NCBI GenBank assembly: GCA_020137815.1
Contig: CM035362.1
Span: 770,605 to 834,604 of the forward strand
Length of the DNA: 64,000 nt
Origin: Hormiphora californensis
Lineage: Eukaryota; Ctenophora; Tentaculata; Cydippida; Pleurobrachiidae
Direction of reading: 5' to 3'
This document shows positions 1 through 19,581 of the stretch, piece by piece. Numbering within the stretch: the stretch's first letter is position 1; each line of letters opens with the position of its first letter. Position numbers and translations under genes: made by a program. Below the pieces are notes generated by a model. It was not told where the DNA came from and searched no databases. It worked only from the letters and a program-made list of their open reading frames with translations.

Positions 1-149
1 ACTCAGTTCTATCATTCTTTCTAGGAGAGAAAGCACTGTGATCTGACCCAATCCCCACGGGACTTGTAACTGTTCTTCCAAAAATACTCCTCTCATTCTG
101 ATATTGTAAACAGAAGCTAGGAAGGTCTGGTCCCTGAACAGCTCAAGCA

Positions 150-1530
150 ATCACTCATTAGGCCCTCGTTCAAGAAAAAAGGAAGCCCTGAAGAACTCAA
201 CAACTACAGGCCGGTGTCCAATTGGCGTTTATATCCAAAATCATTGAAAAATGTGCCTCTTTACAGCTTACCGAGCATCGAGCAAAACGAGCTATTTCTG
301 GAGTACAATCTGCTTACCGGAAAAACCACAGCACGGAGACAACACTTGTGAAAGTGGTTATGATCTCCTCCTTATAACAGATACCAAGTCGAAGGCTGTA
401 CTTGTATTATAGACCTCAGTGCTGCCTTCGACACCATCAACCATGAAATACTCCTGGGAAACTGAGGAAGAATATGGCGTTGAAGGTACTGCCCTTGAAT
501 GGTTTGCCTCCTACCTAAAGATAGGAAAGCCTCTGTGAAAATTGGGACATCCACATCTTCGCCCTTGGCCATTAACATCGGAGTGCCACAGGGCTCTATA
601 CTTGGACCACTGTTGTTCATTTTGATACAAAGGAGTTAGAAGTATTGCAAGGCACTATGGACTAATGGTCGAACTATATGCCGATGATACTCAACTGTGT
701 GTTCGTTCAGCAATGATTCTCTCCTAGACCTCGAGACGAAACTGCAGGGTGCTTTGAACCACATCAAAGCATGGATGTCCGAGAACTTCCTAAGACTCAA
801 CCCCAGCAAAACTGAAATCACCGTTTTAAACAACAAACATGATAAAACAACGAATCCTGCCACTCTTCAAACGATGAGCAACCAGGAGCCCAAAAAGCCA
901 CTTACACTTGGCGAAACCTTGGTGTATTTTGGACTCAGGCTCTCCTCTCTGGTCACGTATCCGGACGGTAAGGACATGCCAACTCGCCCTTATGAATCTC
1001 TGGAAAATCCACATAATGTTGGAGTCAACTGAAAATCAAAACTTGTAACACGTTTAATCCACAGCAGACTGGATTACGTAACAGCCTCCTGCTGGTTCTT
1101 CTGCTAAGACATAGATCGTCTACAGAAGATTCAAAACTCTGCGGCCCGCTTCGTCTTTGGCAAACGCTTCTACCAAGGCAACACAAACCTTCAAGCAGCT
1201 TCATTTCCTCCAGTTCGAGAAAGAGTGCAATACAAGCTGTGTCTACCATACAAATCACTAAATGTATAGCTCCACCTTACCTCTCAAGGCTGATTCAACT
1301 CCGAAAACCGAAAACAAAAAGTCTACGAAGTGATGCTGACAAAACCTTACTTGACAAGAACATACCAGTATTTGTTCGAGTAAAGGTGCGTTAGTGTCGC
1401 TGCTCCGGTAATAGGAATACCTTACCTTCTTCTCTGGGAAACCTCATCCATCACATCATTCAATCCAACTTGAAAACCCACTTTTCCGGAAGGCATACGA
1501 GGGTTAAAAACAATGTGTAAAGACAATTTA
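150..1530 (+). pseudogene. Decayed non-LTR retrotransposon (LINE) reverse transcriptase
   Basis: Reverse-transcriptase motifs of an L2/CR1-like LINE can be followed on the + strand, but spread over several frames: an AFDTINHEIL block near 425-455, GVPQGS(I)LGPLLF near 580-620, the YADDTQLC catalytic box near 676-700, then a thumb region with SENFLRLNPSKTEI near 778-825. Frameshifts and stops interrupt it throughout, so it is a dead copy. The 5' part lies outside or at the window edge and no target duplication was found. The family assignment rests on motifs only. Confidence 0.75.
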
Positions 1531-1728
1531 TATTACGAGAAATGTGATAGAGAGTTGAGAGAGTTGAGGATCCTGACATAGAGTGTGATACCGTGAAGTT
1601 AGAACGACCAGTACTCATTTTACTCACGCTTTCTAAACTGGTCTTTCTTACTAATTTATATTTAATACTTATTCTTTTTATGTGACGGATCCCCAGAACT
1701 CGGTAAAAAAAGAGCCTGGGTTAAAAAT

Positions 1729-1790
<62 letters not shown>

Positions 1791-1880
1791 AAAGCAGAAA
1801 AGATCCAAAAAAAAAAAAAAAGAAAAAAAAAGACAACAAAAAAGGGGCAAAGAAAAAAGGGGGATATAAATTATAAATGG
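1729..1880 (+). repeat. A-rich low-complexity tract
   Basis: About 150 bp of nearly pure A broken by G, following the LINE relic. It may be a degenerate poly(A) tail of a retroelement. Open frames across it (poly-lysine or poly-phenylalanine) are artefacts of composition. Confidence 0.8.
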
Positions 1881-1915
1881 ACACCAAAATTGGGGAAGTG
1901 GGTGTGGAATGGTTA

Positions 1916-2698
1916 CAGTGAGGTGTGGTGCAGAAGTGTGTGTTGGGCTTTACTTATAGAAGTACAGTCGGTATGGTATGGGTGCAGTGGAGTGTGTTGG
2001 GCTTTACTTATAGAAGTACAGTCGGTATGGTGTGTGTGCAGTGGGTGTGTTGGGCTCTACTTACAGATACAGCCAGTATGTGTAGTGTAGTGGAGTGTGT
2101 TGGACTTTACTTACAGAAGTACAGTCGGTATGGTGTGGTGCAGTGGAGTGTGTGCTTTACTTATAGAAGTACAGTCGTATGGTATGGTGTGGTGCAGTGG
2201 AGGTGTGTTGGGCTCTACTTACAAGTAAAGACCAGTATGGTGTAGTGCAGTGGAGTGTGTTGGACTTTACTACAGAAGTACAGTCGGTATGTGTGGGGCA
2301 GTGGAGTGTGTTGGGCTTTACTTATAGAAGTACAGTCGGTATGGTGTGGTGCAGTGGAGTGTGTTGGGCTCTACTTACAGAAGTACAGCCAGTATGGTGT
2401 GGTGCAGTGGAGTGTGTTGGGCTTTACTTATAGAAGTACAGTCGGTATGGTGTGGTGCAGTGGAGTGTGTTGGGCTCTACTTACAGAAGTACAGCCAGTA
2501 TGGTGTAGTGCAGTGGAGTGTGTTGGACTTTACTTAACAGAAGTACAGTCGGTATGGTGTGGTGCAGTGGATGTTGTTGGGCTTTACTTATAGAAGTAAG
2601 TCGGTATGGTGTGTGCAGTGGAGTGTGTTGGGCTCTACTTACAGAAGTACAGCCAGTATGATGTAGTGCAGTGGAGTGTGTTGGACTTTACTTACAGT
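1916..2698 (+). repeat. 53-bp minisatellite, about 14 copies, two alternating variants
   Basis: Tandem units of about 53 bp built on GTATGGTGTGGTGCAGTGGA followed by a TTGGGCT(T/C)TACTTA(T/C)AGAAGTACAG core. Two subtypes (CTTTACTTATAG...CAGTCG and CTCTACTTACAG...CAGCCA) alternate over much of the array, giving a dimeric higher-order period near 106 bp. Open frames across it are by-products of the repeat. Confidence 0.9.
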
Positions 2699-3291
2699 AA
2701 GTTGAGATCTAGCGATGTGAGCCGTGAGCTACCGTGAGGCATGCTGTGTTTCGATGGAACACAAAGTGAGTTTAAGCTAGTATGAATTCTCCCCCGCTCC
2801 TTGGTTCTCCTACAGGTGAAGCAGAAGGATCCTCACCCAGGTTGTATAAGACAGTATCGATTGTTTAAGGGCTAAAGCCCTGGAGCTAAAATATTCATTT
2901 CTGGATCTCTAGATCCAAGAGCATATTCTATTAATCTGCAGTAAGCAGAGACAGTATATTTCATCATCCGATTTAAATATGGTTTAACTAACAAAACTTA
3001 CCTTCAGAAAATATCTTCTTGAAAAATATCTGGAAATCCTTGGTATAAAACTAACCGCTTTTGAAACGAGAGTTAGTGAGACGAAGTCCGCACCAAGTGA
3101 TGCTAGTAGTCAAGACCTAACAGAACTCGTGTTGTTCTTTAAAATATGGACAATGAAAAGCGGACAATAAATGTATATTTGTATTTGTATTTGTATGATA
3201 CAGCAATACATTGGACCTTTAAAAGTGGATATAGCGACACGAAGAGTTTGTTATTTAACCGTTAAATAACATACCACTAATTTAGAGCCAT
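2699..3291. other. Intergenic region upstream of TTC19
   Basis: No coding capacity seen. A short (TTTGTA)n run near 3175-3197 resembles the simple tail of a LINE. The TTC19 start is preceded by an AG acceptor-like site: a TAG at 3283-3285, six bases before the ATG. Confidence 0.5.
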
Positions 3292-12965
<9,674 letters not shown>

Positions 12966-13112
12966 GAGGATTTTATTAATTTTTGTGACTTTTGGTACCT
13001 TTGTTAAGTTATATTGGCTGATTTACATAAGTTTCCTGCTTTTATTCTGCATCGTAAGGACTGAGGTATACTTCTGTAACCTTCCTAACTTGATCATTGT
13101 TTTAGGTAGGCG

Positions 13113-14360
13113 ATGGCAAGATCCCGGCTTGCTTATCTCACCCTCAGATGTCTCACAGCCATCCCTCCTCCTCCTCCTCAAGTCCTCTCAACTCCTCATC
13201 TCCTCTCAGCTAGACCCCTCTCCACACCCTCCTCCCACACCTCTCCCTGGAGAGAAGACCACCCCAACCACACATCGGATGTCAAGAAATCATGGAAGAG
13301 CCGCAATCAGAAGCTCATGATTCACAGTCTCAAACAGGAACCTGGGGAATCATATGAAGACCTGAAGGCGATCCTAAGGGACATGTTTAGTGTTATACCG
13401 GGGGATCCTGTGAGGCTGGATCATGCTTACCGAGTTTATAGCACCACTGACAATGATGGTTGTTGTGCGGTCAGGGCGATCTTTGAGAACACGAACGACA
13501 TGAAGAGAGTAATTGAATACCGGAATAAGATCGCAAAATCGGGGGATGAACGAGTTGCTAAGGTGACCATCTCAAGGGATCGAAGAACAGATCTGGATAA
13601 GAAGTTAAAAAAGCTGCAGAAAGAGAGACCAGATCGGGCATTTTGCATCATAGCTAGTAACATTGTAGATGTGACTGCTGATAAAGAAGGTAATAAAGTT
13701 TTTGTTGATCTGTTTGATCATTCCAAATCAATCAAAATCTTCAACCTACCGGAAACAGACCAAAGGGAAAACACATTCTCCCTGGTTGAGGATCTTCTAA
13801 AAGAACGAGGGTTGGAGCATCATTGTGTCAGGGCAGCATTCCGGGTAAACGTGAAGGACAATCCCAATAACCCATATGGACATCCTCGAGTTCTTAGGGC
13901 TGTGTTTGATTCGAATGAAGTTGTCACCCAGATCCTGGGGACTTTCGCAAAAAAGCCCTCCCAAAAGTATAACGGTAAAGTGTTCCTTCATCGGGTAGAC
14001 ATGTTGAATAAAGTGGACCCCAATAAAATGGTGTTTATCCAGAATTTTCCACGAGCCACAGATAACGGAGGGGAGGAGACTGATGAGGCTCTGAAGGAGT
14101 CCGTTGAGAATCTGTTTTCCAGCTGGGAGGAGAAACCAACCGTTTTAAGTGTGTTCCGGGTGGGCTATCCAAATTCCTATGGTAGAAGACCTGTTCGAAT
14201 CATCCTGGAGACCGAGGAAGATGCGGCTTTGATTTTGCAGCAAAACCGGAAACTTGTCCGACACAATGAACGTAGTTTCAAGCTGCACGTTTACGGCAGA
14301 GGGAAGGATGAGGAAGATGATGAGAAGGAGCATGAGGAAAAGAAAAATAATGTGAGATAG
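13113..14360 (+). CDS. Four-module ORF1-like family, copy A (one module lost)
   Basis: Unrecognised gene, single open exon, 415 aa. The ATG lies 7 nt after a TTTTAG acceptor-like site and only 148 bp after the TTC19 stop. The N terminus (MARSRLAYLTLRCLTAI, Pro-rich linker, LLSARPLSTPSS) is basic and acid-free for about 47 residues, like a mitochondrial presequence. RRM-like modules 1, 2 and 4 are present. Compared with copy C, about 115 residues covering module 3 are missing, and the frame is kept across the junction (KVFLH joined to VDMLNKVDP). Module 2 keeps FRVNVK as in the old copy D, whereas B and C share a derived FWVRMK. The acidic Lys/Glu tail ends KKNNVR. Confidence 0.75.
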   Translation: MARSRLAYLTLRCLTAIPPPPPQVLSTPHLLSARPLSTPSSHTSPWREDHPNHTSDVKKSWKSRNQKLMIHSLKQEPGESYEDLKAILRDMFSVIPGDPVRLDHAYRVYSTTDNDGCCAVRAIFENTNDMKRVIEYRNKIAKSGDERVAKVTISRDRRTDLDKKLKKLQKERPDRAFCIIASNIVDVTADKEGNKVFVDLFDHSKSIKIFNLPETDQRENTFSLVEDLLKERGLEHHCVRAAFRVNVKDNPNNPYGHPRVLRAVFDSNEVVTQILGTFAKKPSQKYNGKVFLHRVDMLNKVDPNKMVFIQNFPRATDNGGEETDEALKESVENLFSSWEEKPTVLSVFRVGYPNSYGRRPVRIILETEEDAALILQQNRKLVRHNERSFKLHVYGRGKDEEDDEKEHEEKKNNVR

Positions 14361-16938
14361 TGGTAACTTATTATGATTCGGTGTGTGACATTTTTTCCCC
14401 GCCTTCGGCCTTCACCCCCGGGGGGGGGGGGGGGGATCACCTCCTAAATGCGTGGATGACATGCCTATTTTGGGGGTGGGTTCCAGCGAAAAATTGACAG
14501 TTAGGGGGGCCCCAAAGGCAGGTGAGTAGAACTTCGCTCCTAATAAAAGGCTGCAATAAAAGGCTGCAATAAAAGGCTGCAGAAAAAGGCTGCAGAAAAA
14601 GGCTGCAATAAAAGGCTGCAGAAAAAGGCTGCAATAAAAGGCTGCAATAAAAGGCTGCAATAAAAGGCTGCAAGGTATCACGTATCCAACCAGACTAAAG
14701 CGGGAGATAGACCGAATCGTCCTCCCCTAATAGTGTTTCGTATCACGTATCGGCTGTAAAGAGACCGAATCACCCTCCCCTAATTATAGTGATTCGTGTC
14801 ACGTATCCAACTAGACCATAGGCGATAGAGAGAGCGAGATAGAGAGCGAGTACGAGTGAGAACTGAGAGAGTGAAAAATCAGAATCACGGTGTGGTATCA
14901 CGTACCATGGTATCCTCTAATGAAAAGTGGTTACCAATTGACAATGAGACCTCATCGGTCCCGATACGTGATTCTCTACCGCTATCCCACCGCTATGTAT
15001 TTTCCATTAGTCTTTCCGTATCGATCCACGATTCAGTAGAGGTACTACTACTACTACTACTCTGAGTGCCTGGGCTTGCCTACGGCAAGCCCACAGGGGC
15101 TATCGCAAAGCGATATCGCCGGCACTGGAGAAGAGTCCCCCCGCCGTCTCCCCTCGCATGGAACTACCATCTGGCAGGTTCACAATATAACGGGAGATTT
15201 GGAGTGGGGCTCTTCTCGGGGTTGTTCTAGTCCTGTGTGGTTATTTTTTCCAGGAACGTTTATACTTTGATCTTGAACCACAGTTTCGTCTTCGTTTTCA
15301 CTTAATCTTTGATACGGGATATGTGAGACCTATCTGTCTGATTATGTTCAATTAGGTTAGAAGGCTAAACTAGCAAGGATTTTTTCTCAGTCCACAGTTT
15401 TGTTTAGTATGTATATATTGGTGGCGGGTGGGGTGGTTCGGGGTGGGTGGAGGCTAATAATAATAGGGCTAGATATTTGGTTGAAAAAGGGAGATTCTAC
15501 TTGAAGGGGAGTGAGAAAAATAGGGGTAGATATTGGGTTGAATTCTTTTATTGACATAATACCATGTAGAACATGTGTTTAGGTACCAGATATTATCCGT
15601 ATAGCCATCTTAATTCTTGGAGCAGCAAACAGTGGCCTTCTGAATTGCTACTGTCAGTAGAGGTAGTCAGTAACTACTGAGAGTGTTGGTCTAATGAGGT
15701 AGACAATGGCCGAAATCTCGAGTTCGCTTTTCGTGATTTTAGCACTAGAGTCCGCTTACCCATCTATTGATTGAGCGTGTAGCACAATGAGTGCTACACG
15801 CACTCACAATATGACAGGTGAACCACCCAACCACTTGGTTCACCTATCATAGTTTCTACCTCATTAGACCAACACTTTCAGTAGTTACTGACTACCTCTA
15901 CTGAATCGTGGATCGATACGGAAAGACTAATGGAGAATACATAGCGGTGGGATAGCGGTAGAGAATCACGTATCGGGACCGATGAGGTCTCATTGTCAAT
16001 TGGTAACCACTTTTCATTAGAGGATACCATGGTACGTGATACCACACCGTGATTCTGATTTTTCACTCTCTCAGTTCTCACTCGTACTCGCTCTCTATCT
16101 CGCTCTCTCTATCGCCTATGGTCTAGTTGGATACGTGACACGAATCACTATAATTAGGGGAGGGTGATTCGGTCTCTTTACAGCCGATACGTGATACGAA
16201 ACACTATTAGGGGAGGACGATTCGGTCTATCTCCCGCTTTAGTCTGGTTGGATACGTGATACCTTGCAGCCTTTTATTGCAGCCTTTTATTGCAGCCTTT
16301 TATTGCAGCCTTTTTCTGCAGCCTTTTATTGCAGCCTTTTATTGCAGCCTTTTATTAGGAGCGAAGTTCTACTCACCTGCCGCCCCAAAATACCTTATTT
16401 TTATAATTGGCCGATTTTTGGCCCTAATTGACCCAAGTACTAATCTTTCGAGCATGTTTGATAGATTCAGTTTTGATTTTTGGTGCACAGACTAGATTTG
16501 ATTGTCCATATTAAAAAATTTAGTCCGCTGTACAGAGAAATACATCAAAAAAGTGTACTTTTACTGTCGATTTAGTCCAGATTACCGAAAATAGCTTCAA
16601 AATCAGGCGGTTTTTGTCAAAATTGGGTTGGGCTAGACGGTTGATTCAAACAAGGGGCCCCCTGTATGAGTCCCTATTTGATAAGGGGGTGGGTCCCAAT
16701 TGGAGTGGACCAGTTAGGGGGTGATTTAGGCATGTCATCCACGTAATTATAGTATAGTTATATAGAGTGGTATATAGTGGTATAGCTCCGAGCATGTCTC
16801 TCTGGAGAGTGGAGGTCCCTGGTTCTATTCCCGGTCAAACCCAGAATTTTTCGATTTTCTTCCCTATTTAATTCTTGCTCAGATCTCTTTGTTTTAAAAC
16901 TCTCACCACATACAGCACCTTGCATATTTCAATTCCAG
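14361..16938. other. Spacer between unit A and unit B
   Basis: No host gene. A G-run (about 14420-14434) is followed by TAAATGCGTGGATGACATGCC, whose inverted partner lies at about 16726-16748; an older terminal-inverted-repeat element probably spans 14444-16748. It hosts the foldback insertion at 14517-16381. Near 16790-16850 is a weak tRNA-like stretch with a B-box-like GGTTCTATTCC. The 3' part resembles the sequence leading into unit C. Confidence 0.5.
14517..16381. mobile_element. hAT-type foldback element with 13-bp subterminal repeats
   Basis: Flanked by GCCCCAAA on both sides (14509-14516 and 16382-16389). The matching point in unit B (about 21305-21312) has one GCCCCAAA continuing into AATACC, an empty site that confirms the 8-bp duplication. 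Ends are GGCAGGTGAGTAGAACTTCG. Both subterminal zones are tandem 13-mers of GCAATAAAAGGCT/GCAGAAAAAGGCT, and the arms (about 14517-15045 and 15890-16381) are inverted copies. A further inner inverted pair lies at about 15655-15905. No transposase is visible. Confidence 0.9.
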
Positions 16939-17011
16939 GAGAGCTTGAAGAGGCTGGAATAAAGCGTTGAAGATTGCTCGAAAGAAATCTGATTGGTCTA
17001 CCATCCAGGAG
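16939..17011 (+). pseudogene. Broken copy of TTC19 exon 8 (unit B)
   Basis: Matches TTC19 exon 8 (12607-12689) with flanking splice sites kept, but a 10-bp deletion in the middle shifts the frame to a stop. It is part of the segmental duplication that carried TTC19 3' sequence along with the four-module gene. Confidence 0.85.
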
Positions 17012-17064
17012 GTGAGAGAAAAATAACTATTGTATATATCATGGTTAGCTTGGTTACCTTGGTT

Positions 17065-18278
17065 CAGGGCTGGCTCCAGGGGGTGATGCGGGGGGTGCAC
17101 ACTAGGGTGTGCTATTTTTTCAAATGCCTAATTTAATTCAAAATTTCACTTGGTATCGGGTTAAATGAGCTCCTACGATCATTCTAAAACATTTTATCAA
17201 AAAGTTTTGGCTCTACCATGGCCCAATTACGTTGGCACGAGCTATGCCCATATATGGGCATATTCATTTCAAAAAGTATGTTTTAGGGCGTGATTTCGAA
17301 CAAAACACACATATAAATCGTCCCGTGACAACTTATACAACTGTCACTTTCAGTTTGAGTCTTCAGATATCGACTTTATGAACAAAAATAAAAATTTTCC
17401 TCCCTTTTTTTCTTGCTAATTTTACCAACTTGCAGAATCGTGGGGACGAATTTTAATTTTTTTTAGTTTTTTCTTGGTGGAAAGCAAATTTCGGTTGTAA
17501 TCGACTAATTTTGGCCTGCGGAACACGATCCCGTTCATGAAAAAGCTCTCAAAATTTAAGAACATGTCCAAAATGAACATTTTTTGTCAAAAATGAACAT
17601 TTTTAGGTCAAAAATGAACTTTAGCATCATTTAATGATGCATATCAATTCTTGTCAGTTTCGAGGTGCTGAACACGATCCTGAACATAAAAAGTTGATAT
17701 CAAGAACATGTCAAAAACTGGTGAAAACCACACATATTTCCCTGTTTTTACCATTTTTCGGTTAAAAACTACACTTTTTAAATCGCGATGCCAACGTAAC
17801 TGACAAACACTATCCTGATTATGTTTTGCTGATGTGATAGAGAATTGTCCATAGTTTCACATTAGCTAGATACTGAATGGCCTAGTCGAAAAAAATTTGA
17901 AATAGCACACCCTAGTGCACACCCCCCCCAAAAATTCTTGGCAGTAAAGCTGCCAAGACTGTCTGAGACCATTTGGATTGGGAAACCACCCCAAAAATTT
18001 AAAATTTTCAGTAAAATTTTTGACTGATCACAACCGAATTAAAATCACCTAGTGAACATCACTGAGTGAGAGAGAGAGCATTGTAGCATTCATAAATCTA
18101 GAAAGTAGACGTCACAAATGATTAAAAACCCTAAAATTTGCTTGATTTATTTAAAAAATTTCCTGGGACTTCGCCCCCTGGACCCCCCCCTGGGCGGAGC
18201 TCGCAAATGCTACAATTAGGGAACAGTGGCCTTCGGCCACTGCACCCCCCCAGAAATATCGGGCTGGAGCCAGCCCTG
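17065..18278. mobile_element. hAT-type MITE shared by units B and C (copy in B)
   Basis: Ends CAGGGCTGGCTCCAG and CTGGAGCCAGCCCTG, flanked by CCTTGGTT (17057-17064 and 18279-18286). The same insertion sits in unit C (24538-24923) but not between the TTC19 exons of unit A, so it predates the B/C duplication. In B it is enlarged by a nested hAT at 17103-17914. Confidence 0.88.
17103..17914. mobile_element. Nested hAT-type element (unit B only)
   Basis: Ends TAGGGTGTGCTATTT and AAATAGCACACCCTA, flanked by GTGCACAC (17095-17102 and 17915-17922). It is absent at the matching point in unit C (about 24560), so it inserted after B and C separated. The interior of about 0.8 kb has no convincing reading frame. 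Confidence 0.88.
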
Positions 18279-18348
18279 CCTTGGTTACCATGCATAATAA
18301 CTATGTCTTGGTTATCATGGTTACAATGGTGACTAATATAATAGGGGG

Positions 18349-18571
18349 TATGCATAAGCCCGGATAGTCCGGATAATAGGAATATTCAGGAAAGCAAAGT
18401 TATTCCAGCATATATGCATACGAGCTGGAATACTCCGGTAATCATGCCCAGATAACTCGTATAGCCCGTATCTAGATTTGATAATCATACTCTGATATCC
18501 CGGAGTGTCCTCTAGGCTATCCTGAAAATACCAATTATCCGGACTATCCAGGTTATCCGGCTTTATGCATA
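18349..18571. mobile_element. MITE with TATGCATAAGC ends (copy in unit B)
   Basis: About 220 bp with inverted ends TATGCATAAGCCCGGATA and the reverse complement at the right, including inverted ATCCGGACTATCC blocks. It is present at the same place in unit C (about 24994-25211) and absent from unit A. No clear target duplication. Confidence 0.7.
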
Positions 18572-18697
18572 CCAGGCCCTAATTAGCCTTTCGTATCGCT
18601 AATCTCTCGTATGGCTTCCTTTATCAAAAGTAGTAAATTCCCGTTTGGATCAGAGAGAAACATTAGCAAGTTCTTTCTTAAACAGTATACATTTCAG

Positions 18698-18775
18698 GTG
18701 ATGCAGAACCTGACAATTTTAAAGAAGAAACGAGAGAGTCCTGATCTCATTCATGACATTAAACAAGAGAGTTGA
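18698..18775 (+). pseudogene. Copy of TTC19 last exon (unit B)
   Basis: All 78 bases of the TTC19 terminal exon, with acceptor and stop, are kept (two visible substitutions near the start and middle). Because its exon-8 partner is frameshifted it is unlikely to serve a TTC19 product. Confidence 0.85.
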
Positions 18776-18867
18776 GAGAAATACAATTTATTTTATTGTT
18801 ACTTTTGGTACCTTTGTTAAGTTATTTTGGCTGCTTTTATTCTGCATCGTAATGGCTGAGGTATATG

Positions 18868-19012
18868 TGCTATAACACCGGTGTGTATCTGTATATCGCG
18901 CCCCGTGATATGCACGCATATCGGCTCCTTGCGGAGCAAGGAGACGATATGCAATATATCGCCCCAAACGTAGTGAGGGCGATATATTTGATACACATAA
19001 GGTGTTATAGCA
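18868..19012. mobile_element. Small palindromic insert at the end of another element (unit B)
   Basis: Inverted ends TGCTATAACACC and GGTGTTATAGCA around an interior of inverted GATATATCG-like blocks, next to TATA on each side. The unit C counterpart (about 25508-25632) lacks about 21 bp at the centre of the hairpin. Confidence 0.65.
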
Positions 19013-19539
19013 TATAACGCCCACTGCAAGCAAGGAGAGAACAACACTAATCCCCTTTCAAGTTTTTCAACTCAATTTGACAAACTATTCAACATTATCA
19101 AAGTTTCACAGCAACAACAAATAATTACACAGAGAGAGAGAGAGGCAACACAACTCATGTCAATCCTTCAAATATGTTCCCTTTTCAACTCCAGACATGT
19201 CTAGACATGTCTAGACACTCACACACACACAAGCGAACTATTTGGTGCTAATTAAATAGAGAGAGATAAAGATTACCTATGTCTCTCTTGTCTCTCCTTC
19301 TCTTGTCACCATTCCCCGCCCCTTGTTGTGTTAATCTCTCTTTCTTTTTGCAACAGTGTGTACACAACAGTACACACACACAAAAGAAAGAGTTTTCACA
19401 CCTTTTTGGGCGAATTCTTACGTGTAATAAATTGCAATTTTGGAGCGGGCGTTATGAGATATATCATTTCGGATGCAGTCATATCAGCCCGCTACCGCGC
19501 GGGTGTTATTTCTCCAAAAAATGCGCAGTGGGCGTTATA
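19013..19539. mobile_element. Non-autonomous element with TATAACGCCCACTGC ends (unit B)
   Basis: Terminal inverted repeats TATAACGCCCACTGC and GCAGTGGGCGTTATA. Unit A lacks it: there the sequence reads straight through as GAGGTATACTTCTG near 13062, so TATA (or TA) is the probable target duplication. Unit C has the same element at 25633-26157. It lies about 45 bp upstream of the gene start, so copies B and C have a different upstream region from copy A. Confidence 0.75.
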
Positions 19540-19581
19540 TTTCTGTAACCTTCCTAACTTGATCATTGTTTTAGGTAGGCG

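Noticed and set aside
1682-1887. Poly-Lys and poly-Phe open frames
   Set aside because: Products of the A-rich tract; no start context, domains or conservation.
1890-2593. Several overlapping 60-110 aa frames with repeated WALL/GLYLQ patterns
   Set aside because: They only translate the 53-bp minisatellite in different frames.
1916-2698. CRISPR-like regular repeats
   Set aside because: Head-to-tail minisatellite without distinct spacers, in a eukaryotic setting.
14412-16495. AAFYCSLLLQPF repeat frames
   Set aside because: Translation of the 13-bp subterminal arrays of the foldback transposon.
16800-16850. Possible tRNA gene
   Set aside because: B-box-like sequence only; arms do not pair and the A-box spacing is wrong.
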